DNA of 64,000 nt from the NCBI GenBank assembly GCA_037349315.1, contig JBAIAC010000023.1, positions 40,831,001-40,895,000 on the forward strand, given 5' to 3'. The notes under the pieces were generated by a model that did no database searches, was not told the origin of the DNA, and saw only the letters and a list, made by a program, of their open reading frames with translations. Within the stretch, counting starts at the first letter, position 1. Every line of letters starts with the position of its first letter. This DNA is from Chelydra serpentina (lineage: Eukaryota > Chordata > Testudines > Chelydridae). Below are positions 1 to 11,600 of the stretch, in pieces. The translations under genes and the position numbers were made by a program.

Positions 1-602
1 CCCAGCCCGGCCCCCCCAGGATACCCCCAGCCTGATCCCCGAGGGAACCCCCAGCCTGACCCCCCAGGATCTGCCCAGCCCTCCAGGATCCCCTCAGACT
101 GACCCCCCCCAGGATCTCCCCATCCCAATCCCTCCCAGGATCTCCCCCAGGGACCTCATACCCCTGGGACCTAGCTTCTCTCAGTCCCCCTTCCTGCCAT
201 GGGCTGTACTGGGATGTCAGGGGGGATACGGGGCACGGGGGTGTCCTGCCCTGGCATTCCAGTGGCCCCTGTAAGCAGCTCCCCTAACTGTGGCACCCCA
301 GTGACCCCCCAGGAATCCCTTATTGCTCCCATAACCCCAGCATCCTCACACCCACCTGCCCCATAGCCCCTCACTAACTCCCCAGTACTCCAGCACCGAA
401 CCTGCTCCTCTCACCCAGCTCCTGTAACCCCCACTAACTTCCCATCCCCATCCCTCTCCACTGTCCTACCATCCCCCCAACCCCTCCCCCACCATCCCCA
501 GCCCTCCACCAACAGCTTCTCTCCCTAGCCCCCGATAACCTGCCCAGCACCCAGTCCTCTGCACCAGGCCCTCAGCCCACATACCCAAACCTGCTCTAGC
601 AG

Positions 603-668
603 CACCCCGATATCCCCGGCACCCCGATATCCCCGGCACCCCGATATCCCCGGCACCCCGATATCCAA
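603..668 (+). repeat. 17-bp tandem repeat
   Basis: Unit CACCCCGATATCCCCGG repeated almost perfectly about four times; each unit contains the EcoRV palindrome GATATC. Confidence 0.9.
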
Positions 669-1950
669 ATCAGTAGCCGGTGTCCAGTGTTCCTTGGCCG
701 CAGAAGATCCTGCCTCCAGCCCAGGCCCTGTAAGACTAAGGTGCCTTTTCCCAGAGTTTGAGGAGCAAGTTTTAGCAGCTGGGAAAATCAAGGCCAGAGC
801 CAGCGCGGGCAGGAGTGTGAGCTGCCCTGGCTTGGCGGAGTTCCCTTGTGCCACCTGGGAGGGCGGCGTGCCTCTGGGCTGCTGCGGCCCCCGCTTGTGT
901 TCGGAGCAGTGGGTGGGTGGGCACAGGCGCCTGTGTTGGCCTGAAATCGCTCCCAAAGCTGGGGGCTGTGGAAGTGTTACTTGCTTGCAGGGCCGGGCCC
1001 CACCTTCCTAGTACAAATACAAACCAGAACTGAGAAAAGACAAAGCCCCAGAAACGTGGGTTTGGGCGGGGGGAGGCTGTGCAGAAATGAGCAGGCAGCT
1101 CCCTCTGGAGCCTGTCCAGCGCTCGCCGGGGAATGGGGAAGTAAAACTGCTTTTCGGCTGCACTTTCTGGTTCCTGGGTTTGGTTTTTGTGAAGTTTGAG
1201 GCTCAGGGACCTGCTGTGAACTTCTGCTCCCAGCCCTTAATATTTAACTGAGGGAGTCGGTGTCCCTCCCCTGGCCTCTCTGTGCCATTTTCTCTCTTCC
1301 CCTCCCTCCTGTCCCCTGGGTGCTAGGCTTGGTCTGGTGGGTGCACGTAGCTGGCGGTCACGAACCAGGCTGGGTTGGCACGCGGGATGCCCCTGACAAG
1401 GGCAGAGACCCGCCGGCCTGGTGCGCTCCCCTCTCGGGGACTATCAGCCTCACATCTGTCGGGACCTCAGGGCTGCCCAAAGGTGTTTTACTCCTCCTAG
1501 GAGCGGTTCTTGGCCCCTGGTGCTATGGGAGGGGGATCTGGAGTCTGTTCCTCCGTTAGCAGAGTCATCAGCTAAGGTGCTGCGTGTTGGGGTGTAAATC
1601 CAAGATGTATGGATGGATTCTGTCCCCCAGCTCTCCCCTCCCCCTCCATACAGTCACCACGGGCAGAATCAATCCTGCAGGATCTGTTCGGTGGGTGATG
1701 CTGCACCAGCCAGAGGGAGCCCAGTGGGACTCCGGGAGCCCAGGCTGGGTTTGCAGGGCTGACTGTTAGAGAAAACGTCCCTTTGCCTGTCCCCTGAGCA
1801 GATCTGCTCAAGATGCATTGAGACACAGTGAGCCTGAACCCACAATGCCTTACATACAGACTCGCTGCTAGAACCCCACCCCCAGCGAACCCCTCCCCAG
1901 ATTCGCTTGGCTGAAATCCAGCCTCCTGGATGCCTCACCCCTTCTGGACC

Positions 1951-2077
1951 TAGGCTGACCAGCAAGGGTGAAAAATCGGGATAGAGGGTGGGTGTGGGGG
2001 GTAATAGGAGCCTATATAAGAAAAAGCCCCAAATATCGGGACTGTCCCTATAAAATCGGGACATCTGGTCACCCTGT
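1951..2077 (-). mobile_element. Turtle MITE with CTGACCAG/CTGGTCAC termini
   Basis: About 127 bp with imperfect terminal inverted repeats: GGCTGACCAG near 1953 and CTGGTCACCC at 2065-2074, plus inner inverted AAAATCGGGA copies on both sides. I recognise this as a very common short non-autonomous element in turtle genomes; family assignment is from memory. Confidence 0.75.
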
Positions 2078-4805
2078 CTGGACCCGTCTTCCCCCGGGCT
2101 GCTGTCCTTCCCTGCTGCCCCACTCCTGTTCCTTCCAAGCTGTGCTGCGAATCGTTCCCTTCCGTGCCCTCTCCCTGCTCTGGGCTGGCACTGCTGCCCC
2201 TGACTCCTCCTAGCCTCCCTGGCTCCATTCACGCACACCCAGGGCTTGGCTCCACTGAGGGGTCTGAGCGATTCCCACTGGCAGGAGCCCCAGTGCAAGG
2301 CCCCATCCGCTTCTGGCATCTTTATCGCCATGTCAGCTACTGGAGCCTTAGCTAGACTAGGGCATGATCCTCTGGTAGCACCTCCGTCTAGGGTGTGTCT
2401 GTACCGCCGTCGCTGGGGTGGGGGGTTCATCTAGCTAGCTTGGATACTGGAGCAGAGAAGCCATAGCAGCGCGTGGCCACGCGGAGCCCTGGGTAACTTC
2501 TCATCGAGCTGCCACAGTTTTGCCACTATTGTTCCTCCCGTGAGCTGGATTAAAGCCATCTTGGGTATGTCCAACTTGGGCTGCCCCGGGACTCCGGTGC
2601 GGGCATCACCTAGAAAACTCCGGCCTTCCCCAGTGCTGAGTTGGTCTTCCAAAACACGGGGACTGTTTTTTCCTGTGTTCTCACCCCGTGCTGAGTCTTG
2701 GATTTGTAGGAAATCCCAGGCAGATGTATGAGTAATTTCCTGTGACACAATCCTGCTGGCCGGGCAACCTGCAATTCTGTTTACAGCCAAGCCACCGCTG
2801 AACGGTGAAGGGTTTTACGCTCTGAGCCCTGCTAGTTCTCCGGGGTTCTCCTCCTTTATTGAGGTTCCTTAATCTGTTGTTTTGTGGGTGTGTGTCAAGC
2901 GTTTCCCACCAATAATTATTAAAGCCCAACTTGAGAAATTACTGCCCTGGCTTTAGACCAAGAGGAAGCTTGCTGTGGTCTCCAGCGTCTGCGGAACGGA
3001 AGCCTTAGACGCTCCTTTCTAGCCTGTATTGTGGGAAAAGCCACGTGCATGTGACTGGCATGAGCTCCAGGGTGTGAAATTAGCCAGTTTCACACTGCTG
3101 CCCTGGGGGAAGCCCTGCAAGTTCCGAGAACTGGGTCAATTTCATGCTGTGCTTGGGGAGCCGGGAGCCCAGCGGCAGAGATGCCGGGGGCTGATTTTTG
3201 CAGGAGTGGCCCCTCGTTTTGGGACCGGGGGGGGCCTGGCTCTGATCTTGCCTACCCCCGCCGTATAGCTACCCCCATTGGCTTCAGTGAGTTGTTCCTG
3301 GCTCCTACTAGTGTGACTGAGTGGAGGAGGAGCGGGCCCCCAGTGCCAGCTTGTCAGGGGTGCCGAGCGCTTCCCGCTCCCGCTGGGCCTGCTATGATGG
3401 GCACCGGTGACAAGCCGTTGTGTCTGAAGCTGGGCACCCGGAAGGGGAGCACGCCTCCCATCCTGATTAGACGCTGCATCTTGAAGTTTGATCCTGTGGC
3501 TTTGGGGGTGCAGGAGCCAGGGAGGTGGGGGTGTAGCCCCTGGATGGTGCAGGCCGGCCCCCATGCCTCGCCCTGGCTTTGGCGTCTGGCAAGCAGCGTT
3601 CGCATCTGTTAAATTCGTCAAGCCCTGTGCATCAAAGCCTTAAGTACAAGGAGGCCAGTGTACTCGGCAGGACCATCTGCCGCCCTGCATCCCGGGACGG
3701 CTCGGCGGCACTGGGAACGCTCACCGTCCCCGTGTCTCGGTCCCAGGAGGATGGGAGCCAGCGCCTTCGTCATGGGGCTTTCCCACCATGGAGCTCCGTA
3801 CGTGCCAGAGCCCGGCCGGGGCAGCCTTCAGGGAGAGGCGCATGGCCTGCTGTTTCCCCTTTGGGGTGTGCGGGTTTCCTGCCTGGGTCCCCCGCTGCAT
3901 CTCCCCGGCTGCCGGAGCCCGGCATGGCTTTGGTTTTAGTTCCGTCAGCTCCCGAGCTTGGGGGAGCCTCTCTAGTGAAGCGCAGGGTAAAGATGGCCTC
4001 CCCTCACCCCGCCCCGGCGCTCCCCGTCTCTCCAGGCACCCAGCAGCTGCCGCGGTAATGGACGTTGGGGGGGGGGCAGCATGCGGGAGAAGGAGAGATC
4101 TAAGCTGCCGATTGCTCTGCACCATCTTGCTCGGCTCCCCGGCCACGGAGGGATAAACCCATCCTGACTGCCGGGCGCCACCACCCCGTTCCGCCACTTT
4201 CCAAGCCAGCTCCCTCCCACCCCTCTGTGAGGTCTCCTCTGAGTCCTCACTGCCGGGGTGCCTGGGGCTCTACGAGCCAAGCCTCAGCCCCAAGGAGGTC
4301 ACAGTCTAATTAGCAGGATACCAGAGCATGCTTGAGGAGGGGAGCCCTGCTCCGGGGCGGTGCAGGTCTTGCAGCGTGGCTCGTTTGGCCTGTTCGGTAA
4401 CCGGTCCATAGCCCCTGATGACTTCCTGCGGGCGGCAGGCATAGAACTCGGCTCCCCCTGCTCCAGAAACTCTGTCCTCTGCCCCTGGAGCAAAGGGAGA
4501 GTCTCCGGGAGCGGCGCGGGGCCTATGATACCGCTCCGGTGTGCAGTTCTGAGTCCATCCAGCAGAGGGCAGTGGTGCTCTCTCTCACTGATCATTGCAA
4601 CAGGTGGCCTGGACATGGCACTTTACAGCCTGTGTTGTGCAAACAGTAACTACACACACACACACCCCGCCCCTGCCCAGAGAACCAGGCCAGTGGCTAG
4701 GCCAGGCCTCTGTCACAGCTCACATTCCTCTCCCAGGTGTCAGATCCGAAACTGGGGCATTACTCCTGGGAGGAGCATCCTGGCCGGGGCCAATTGAGGG
4801 AGGGG

Positions 4806-5646
4806 AGCAATCCTGGCCCAGTCTGGGGAGAGGCGGGGAGGGGGGGAAGCGATCCTGGCCCAGTTTGGGGAGAGGGAGGGGGGGAGCGATCCTGGCCCAG
4901 TTTGGGGAGGGGAGGAGGGGGGAAGCGATCCTGGCCCAGTCTGGGGAGAGGCGGGGAGGGGGGGAAGCGATCCTGGCCCAGTTTGGGGAGGGGGGGGGAG
5001 CGATCCTGGCCCAGTTTGGGGAGGGGGGGGGGAGCGATCCTGGCCCAGTTTGGGGAGAGGAGGGGAGGGAGCGATCCTGGCCCAGTTTGGGGAGGGATGG
5101 GGGGGAGCGATCCTGGCCCAGTTTGGGGAGGGGGGGGGGAGCGATCCTGGCCCAGTTTGGGGAGGGGAGGGGGGGGAAGCGATCCTGGCCCAGTTTGGGG
5201 AGAGGAGGGGGGGAAGTGATCCTGGCCCAGTTTGGGGAGAGGAGGGGGGGAAGCGATCCTGGCCCAGTTTGGGGAGAGGAGGGGGGGAGCGATCCTGGCC
5301 CAGTTTGGGGAGGGGAGGGGGGGAAGCGATCCTGGCCCAGTTTGGGGAGGGGAGGGGGGGAAGCGATCCTGGCCCAGTTTGGGGAGGGGAGGGGGGGAAG
5401 CGATCCTGGCCCAGTTTGGGGAGAGGGGGGGGGGAGCGATCCTGGCCCAGTTTGGGGAGAGGAGGGGGGGAGCGATCCTGGCCCAGTTTGAGGAGGGGAG
5501 GGGGGGAGCGATCCTGGCCCAGTTTGGGGAGGGGGGGAGCGGATCCTGGCCCAGTTTGGGGAGACGAGGGGAGGGGGGGAAGCGATCCTGGCCCAGTTTG
5601 GGGAGAGGAGGGGGGAAGCGATCCTGGCCCAGTTTGGGGTGGGGAA
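4806..5646 (+). repeat. 23-copy G-rich minisatellite, 33-39 bp unit
   Basis: Core GATCCTGGCCCAGTTTGGGG followed by a variable purine run of G with occasional A. Copy number by counting the core is 23. Length variation is in the G/A run. No stop codon occurs in several frames, so long chance ORFs arise on both strands; these are not genes. The sense strand is G-rich with many runs of four or more G. Confidence 0.95.
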
Positions 5647-6108
5647 GGGGGGAGTTATCCCAGGCCCCATGGAGAAGACCCGACTGACTTGGTCTCTCCC
5701 GGATGTCTCTGAGTTCTTGCTGACTATCCGTACGGCCCAGGCAGGCCATCTCCCCTCCTCCCACCCCTTTCCCCTTCCGCTCCTTGGCCCGGGTGCCCAG
5801 CATGGCCAGGGCCTCTCTTCCTGGCTGGAGTCTCCAGGCTCTTTCCTGGGGGTGGGTGTGATTCGCCCTGGACCCCTTGGCAGGTGGGGTTGCCCTGGGC
5901 TGTGGGGACGGGGCTGTCAGCAGAGGCTCACCCTGCCTAGCGCCTTCCGTCTGGGGCCCGCGCAGGCTGCGGGGGTCTCGGGCGCTCGGCGGAGTCGCCG
6001 TGATCCCACAAACTGCCCTGCCCAGGCCCGGCCTTTCCGGTCAGTGCTGCCGGGTCTATTTCCATCCCCGGCCCCTCTGCGCCAGCCTCGGGGGACGTCA
6101 CATAAGTG

Positions 6109-6540
6109 TAGAACATCAGAACGGCCACCGTGGGTCAGCCCAATGGCCTGTCCAGCCCTGTGTCCTGTCCTCCGACAGAGGCCGGTGCCAGATGCCCCAG
6201 AGGGAATGAAGAGAGCAGGGCAGTCATCGACTGACCCATCCCCTGTCGCCCCCTCCCAGCTTCTGGCACTCAGAGGCTAGGGACACCCGGAGCATGGGGT
6301 TACCTCCTGGCTAATAGCCATTGATGGACCTGTCCTCCAGGAACTTATCTAGTTCTTTTTTGAACCGTGCTATAGTTTTGGCCTTCACAGCGTCCCCTGG
6401 CAGTGAGTTCCACAGGTTGACGGTGCGTTGTTTTGAAGAAATACTTCCTTTTGGTTGTTTGAAACCTGCTGCCTGTTAATTTCATTGGGTGACCCCTGGT
6501 CCTTGTGTTACGAGAAGGAGAAAATAACATTTTAAACCTG
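6109..6540 (-). mobile_element. CR1 LINE fragment (3' end)
   Basis: On the minus strand 6345-6530 encodes a piece of the reverse-transcriptase ORF C-terminus (NTRTRGHPMKLTGSRFQ is readable), followed downstream by the conserved 3' untranslated part (gccagatgccccagaggga on the plus strand). The reading frame is broken after about 35 residues of the domain. Dead, 5'-truncated copy. Confidence 0.85.
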
Positions 6541-7870
6541 CCGGTCAGGGCTGCACCGTCAAAAGCCCTGTCTCACCTGGCACAGAGCCATAGCCACGCT
6601 CAGTGGAGCTGCAGCCGAGATCCCCCGCCAAGGGCTGGCGTGGAGGAAGCCGAAGGCTGATCCTGGAAGTTAGAGCCGTCTCTCCACTCTGGCCTGCCCC
6701 TGGGGTGGATTTGTGCTGGGGACGCCCGGTGGGTCACTGGCGCCCGTCCCGTTTGCCCGCTGTCATTCGGTGGCTTTGACCCCTGCTCGTTATGCTTAGT
6801 GGTGCGTAGCTAAAGCTGACAGGCTGCCGGACGGGCAGGAGAGGGCGTGGCGTCATTCACCCGCTTTGTGCCCGTCCCAGTTCTCCGTGGGACAGGGCCA
6901 CTTCCCGCCTCCCCCAGGACGAGCCTGAGCACGCCAGGTCTTTGCATGGCGGCGGTTCTCTCCCGCCCTTTGCTCCATGTGGTGCTGCTCGCGAATGCAG
7001 CCCAGGGGCACGTGGTGTCTGGCTTTGCGTGGTGCTCCGCCCGTACGTGGGACCCATGGGGACAGTGACCCGAGTCCGGGGAGTCTCACTTTGCTATTCC
7101 ACCGGAGCAGCGATTCCCTCCCGCGGTGCCCGGAGGTAGCTGGTATCAGCAGGAGCAGCCCTGGGGCTGCCGGGAGCTGGGCTGGTGTCCTTCCCCAGCA
7201 CAGGAAAGCGAAACCTACAAGCGCTGTGTTTGGGATGGGGGGGGGGGGTGGCAGAATAACAGGAGGGGGAGCGGGGGGGGGCAGTGACGGCTCCCTCCCA
7301 GCAGCCCTGATGGAGCTGCCCCTCCCTCATGGTCACTAGGGGGCCAGGCACTTAGCAGTCACCGAATGGCCATGGCGGAAGCAGAAAGCCGGGGGCCTGA
7401 GGCCGGGGGCCAGTGCCCCCGTGCGCAGCTTGGTACGCCGGCCTCCCCGCATCGCCCTGAGCTCAGGCAGTGCACTGGGCCGTCATCCCTTGTCCTCCCT
7501 GCTCCAGCTCTCCCCTCCCTGGGGACACCATGCCGGGGTAGATGTACAGGGCCTCGCCCTGGTGATTTTCTGGTTTTTCCCCACCCCCAGCCCTTTACGG
7601 GTGCTGTACCCCGCCCCCCCGCCCTGCTGTCTAAAGGCTGTCCCTGCGGGTGGGGCCGAGTGTTGCTCTAATCCCCCCGGTGCTTAGCTTTAAGCCCCTT
7701 GTGCCGCAGCCCGTGGGCTCTGATACTTGCTCTTTTCCCTGGAGCGTAGCTGCTGGAGGAGCATGGCCGGGCCGTTCAGCACACTGGGGTCGGGCGCTCA
7801 GGCGTCAGGGCCGGGGGCCTTGCCTGGCCCTTGGTTTTTGGGGGATTGGGGGTGCCCCATTCGTTTCCTC

Positions 7871-8185
7871 GGTCACGGCTCCACAGGATCAGTGCGATGC
7901 CCTGGTTTTCAGACCCTTGGAGGAGCCCTTCAGTGTGCCAGCCCCCCGGGGGGCCCACTCTTTCTGCAGGGCCGGGCCGCCTCCGAGGCTGAGTCTCTGG
8001 GCTCCAGCCCTCCTGCTTTGCCCCGGGGAGCTCTGCCCAGCGAGTCCAATGGAGACCGACGCCTGGAGCCGCCCTGTCCGATCCGCAGGGACCGATGACA
8101 CTCGGGCAGCGTTTTCAGTCCAGAGTGGGGTTTGTTAGCCAGCTGGATGCAGCACGGAAAGGCCTCGGGTTAGCCCAGGGAACCG
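7871..8185 (-). mobile_element. LTR fragment, same family as 44743-45473
   Basis: Aligns by eye with 44743-45080: tcacggctccacaggatc, then cagtgtgccagccccccggg, then tttgttagccagctggatgc and ggttagcccaggga in the same order. The poly(A) signal seen in the better copy (TTTATT on the plus strand) is changed to TTTGTTAG here. Partial and diverged. Confidence 0.6.
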
Positions 8186-8520
8186 AGGGGTGTCTCTCTG
8201 GCTCCTCGGTCCGCCCCCGGGGGTAGCAGCCAGCCTCTTCCAGAACCAAAAGCCCCCAGGAGCCGGTGACCAGCTGCAGCCCCTGCCCTGACCCCCCACT
8301 GGTCTCTAGCCAGCTGTTCCTACAGTGAGGGAGCAGGCCCATGGGGGACAGGTTCTTGGGGTGGGAGGACAGACCCCTTCCCTCTGGCCTGCACCGTGTC
8401 CCCCACCCTTGCCCGGCGGGGCAGGCTGGGCCGTCACTCAGGGCTGGCCTGGCTCCACAGGGAGGCGGGGGCTCCGTGCCATGCTCCCCTTTCCCCTTAC
8501 TTCTCCCCCTCTGCCGGCAG

Positions 8521-8655
8521 GGTTTGTGGTGGGCCAGGCCGGCTTGTACGAGGCGCTGGGCATGTTCGTGGTGGCCTACGTCATCATCGGCATGACGGTG
8601 CTGTCGGTATGCGCCATCTCCACCAACGGGGCGCTGGACGCCGGCGGCGCCTACT
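8521..8655 (+). CDS. SLC12A9: SLC12A9 window exon 1 (TM2 region)
   Basis: Codes for residues 1-44 plus the first base of codon 45. It opens on the second base of a glycine codon, so it needs an upstream exon ending in phase 1; no start codon belongs here. GFVVGQAGL at the start matches the end of TM1 and the following loop. [19 protein letters not shown] is TM2, followed by [11 protein letters not shown]. The acceptor is a pyrimidine-rich tract ending ctgccggcag. The donor is the atypical GTATCCTT (U12 type). Confidence 0.95.
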
Positions 8656-11600
8656 GTATCCTTCCCGGGCACCCCTGCCCCAGCGCTGCCCCTCTCCCGG
8701 CAGCCCAGTTCCCCTGGGGCTGGATCTGTGGGGCAGCAGCCCGGCCCGGCAGAGCTGGTCTCCTGGCACGCGCTGGAGGGGGTGTGAGCCCCGGGGCTCT
8801 GCAGACCGACCGAAATCCCCACAGCCTGTGCCCCCTGGACGGCAGCCGTGTGCCCTGGGGAGGGTTCAGGCTGTGCCCGTTCGCTGCACCCACCCCTCTT
8901 CCCAGCACGTGCCCCCTTCCCAGCTGGGCTGTGGCCTCGGACGGCCCCGTGGTGCTAGCGGGGAGGGGAAATCCTTGCCAGCGTTAACTGGAAGTGCCGT
9001 AGAAAAGGGAAGCTGGGGGCACGGGGCTCCCGCCCTGCTCACCGCAGCCAGCTGGGAGCTGATCCAGGTTGCTAGGGACCTGCTACACCCAGAGCAGCCG
9101 CTGTGCTGGGCACAGGGACACCCACAAACACACACCCTCTGCCGCGGGCCGGCTCTAGCCGTGGAATCAGGGCACGTCAGGCTGGTGCCAGCCCCTGGCC
9201 CTGCACGGTCAGTGTTTCCCCGGGCTCCCACAGGCCGGGGGGCGGGCGGGAGCTGCAGGAGCTGTGGTCCCCCCGAGCCCGTGGTGTTCCTTGACCCCGG
9301 CGCAGACATGATCAGCCGCGCGCTCGGCCCCGAGTTCGGGGGCAGCATCGGGATCATGTTCTTCCTGGCCAACGTCTGCGGCAGCGCCCTGTACATCCTG
9401 GGGCTGGTGGAGGCCATCGTCGACATCTTCGGGGTCCCGCTGGGTAAGTGGGGACCCCTCCCCCCCAACAGCCCAGCTCGGCTGCCCGGTCACTCCCTCC
9501 TCCACCTCTCCCTGCCCCAGGATGGGCCCGTCTGACCCTGGCTCCAGCCCCCCGGTTGTGGGCAGACTGGAGGCAGCGCTCCCCCGCCCAGAGCTGAGGT
9601 AGGGGCAGCCCCTGGGGTTCATGGGCCTGCAGAGCTGCTTCTTGGGATGGAGGCTGCAGTTCCCCACGTAGCCAGAGAGCCAGGGAGGGGACCGGGCCCG
9701 TACAGTGAGAGCAGGGGCCTCGGACGCCTGGGTCCCTGCCCGGCTCTGTCACTGGCTCCCTCCCTGATGTTCGGCGAGGCCCTGCCTTGTGCCGTGCCTC
9801 AGTTTCCCCCACTGTTACACAGAGAGCTTGTCCTGCCTTACCCCCGGGGGCCTGTGGGGTTCTGTCCATGCATAGTGTAAGTGGGGAGCAGCCTGGGGAG
9901 CCGGGCATGGCAGGGGGCTGCCCAACCCAGGCGCTACGCTGCGAAGGGCGGAGCGCCCCCTGCTGGTGCTATTGACAGCGACAATGTGGTGCTGGGTGTG
10001 GGCGGCTGCCATCCCCACGGCCCACGGCTGCCCCTCACGTGGCCCACGGCCCCTGGCAGCTGCCTGCTCATTCCCCTCTTGGCTGCATCAGGCCCCGCCC
10101 CCCAGCTGCGCTCTCTGATCAGCCCCATTGGTGCAAGGGGGAGGGGTAGGGGGAGGAGAAAGGTTAATGCCCCAAGGAGCCTACCACTCCCAGGCAGGAA
10201 TTCCCTCCCCCCCCTCCCCCCCCCCCGGTTACCTACCTGTGCCCAGGCAGTGATGGCCCTCTTGGAGGGGGTTGCATTCCCCTGCCCCCTCCTCTGCATG
10301 CCCAGGCTGCCCCCACTGCCCCACCCCACAGCTTGGCCTCTCCAGTGCGGAGCAGATGCCTATGGGGCTCTGTGTAGGGAGTGTGGGGGGCTCAGTCTGG
10401 TGCCCAGGTGGGCACAGCACAAAGCTGGCATTGATTGCCCCCCCACTGGCAGCCCCAGCACAGGTCTGTGCTCCCGCCCCGAGGCAGGGGGAGTGTGGGG
10501 AGCGGCCCCCATGCTTTAACCCGTCCCATCTCCTGGCAGGTCACACCACGGGCAGCAGCCTCCAGGTCCTGCCCCGTAGCTACTGGTACGAGCTTCTGTA
10601 TGGCACGGCCCTGCTGCTGGTCTGCCTGCTGGTCTGCCTGGTGGGCGCCTCCATCTACGCCAAGGCCACCTTCCTCATCTTCCTCATCGTCATGCTGGTG
10701 CTGGCCACCGTCTTCGTCAGCTTCTTCGTCGTGGGCCCCACCGTGGTGCCGCTGCTGCTGCCGGACGGCAACGGCTCGCTCGCCGTCAATGGCTCCTTCA
10801 CCGGCTTCCGGCTTGCCACCCTGCGGAGCAACCTGGCAGGTGGGCACCGTCTGGCTCTGCCCGGCAACCCCTCACCACCCCCTGCCCGGCAACCCCTCAC
10901 CCGGCCTGACCACCCCCTGCCCGGCAACCCCTCACCCGGCCTGACCACCCCCTGCCCGGCAACCCCTCACCCGGCCTGACCACCCCCTGCCCGGCAACCC
11001 CTCACCCGGCCTGACCACCCCCTGCCCGGCAACCCCTCACCCGGCCTGACCACCCCCTGCCCGGCAACCCCTCACCCGGCTTGACCACCGCCCACCCGAC
11101 CCTGCCTGGCAACCCCTCACCCGGCCTGACCACCCTCCGCCCGACCCTGCCTGGCAACCCCTCACCTAGCCTGCCCGAACCGACCACCCCGTGCCTGGCA
11201 ACCCTTCACCCGGCCTGCCCACCACCCGCCTGACCTTTCCAGAAACCCCTCACCAGACCCGCCCACCTCCTGCCCAACCCTGCCCAGCGACCCCTCACTT
11301 GGCCTGTCTGACCTGACCACCCCGAGCCCAGCAACCTCTCACCCGGCCTGCCTGCCCACCACCCACCTAACCCTGCCTGGCAACCTTCAACCTGGCCTGC
11401 CAGACCCTGCCCGGCTACCTACTACCCCATTCTTCCCCTGGCCCTGCCCCCAGCTTCCCCCCGCCCTCTGGCACAGCTGAGCCCGCCCAGCTCTGCCTGC
11501 CTGGCCCAGCAGAGCCTGGCACTTCGCTGGGACTCACCTTGGTGCTGGGGCTGCTGGGCTTTCCTCACGTCTCCCCTGTGCCCTGGCAGCCGCCTACAGC

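Larger units (their letters stand above)
1..8520 (+). other. Upstream SLC12A9 intron, 3' part (no coding exon found)
   Basis: The exon at 8521 is internal, so sequence before it is intron. I searched both strands for the first coding exon (a TM1 ending in a sequence like FSIVVFLRIG) and did not find it. Contents: C-rich degenerate CCCAGGAT-type repeats (1-180); a 17-bp array (603-668); a MITE (1951-2077); a long minisatellite (4810-5640); a CR1 fragment (6109-6540); an LTR fragment (7871-8185). In 669-1950, 2078-4800, 5660-6100 and 6545-7870 I see nothing identifiable. Confidence 0.75.
8656..9305 (+). other. SLC12A9: U12-type (minor spliceosome) intron of SLC12A9
   Basis: The 650-bp intron starts GTATCCTT, a full match to the U12 donor consensus. 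It carries TTCCTTGAC at 9287-9295, a full match to the U12 branch site. The branch adenine (9294) is 11 bases before the terminal AG, within the narrow U12 spacing, and there is no long pyrimidine tract at the acceptor. The surrounding exons join in frame (T|AC) only with this donor and acceptor. No repeat recognised inside. Confidence 0.9.

Noticed and set aside
4720..5803. Long ORFs on both strands (up to 347 codons)
   Set aside because: Produced by the 23-copy minisatellite; periodic GPGSLPP / PNWARI type translation, no domain.
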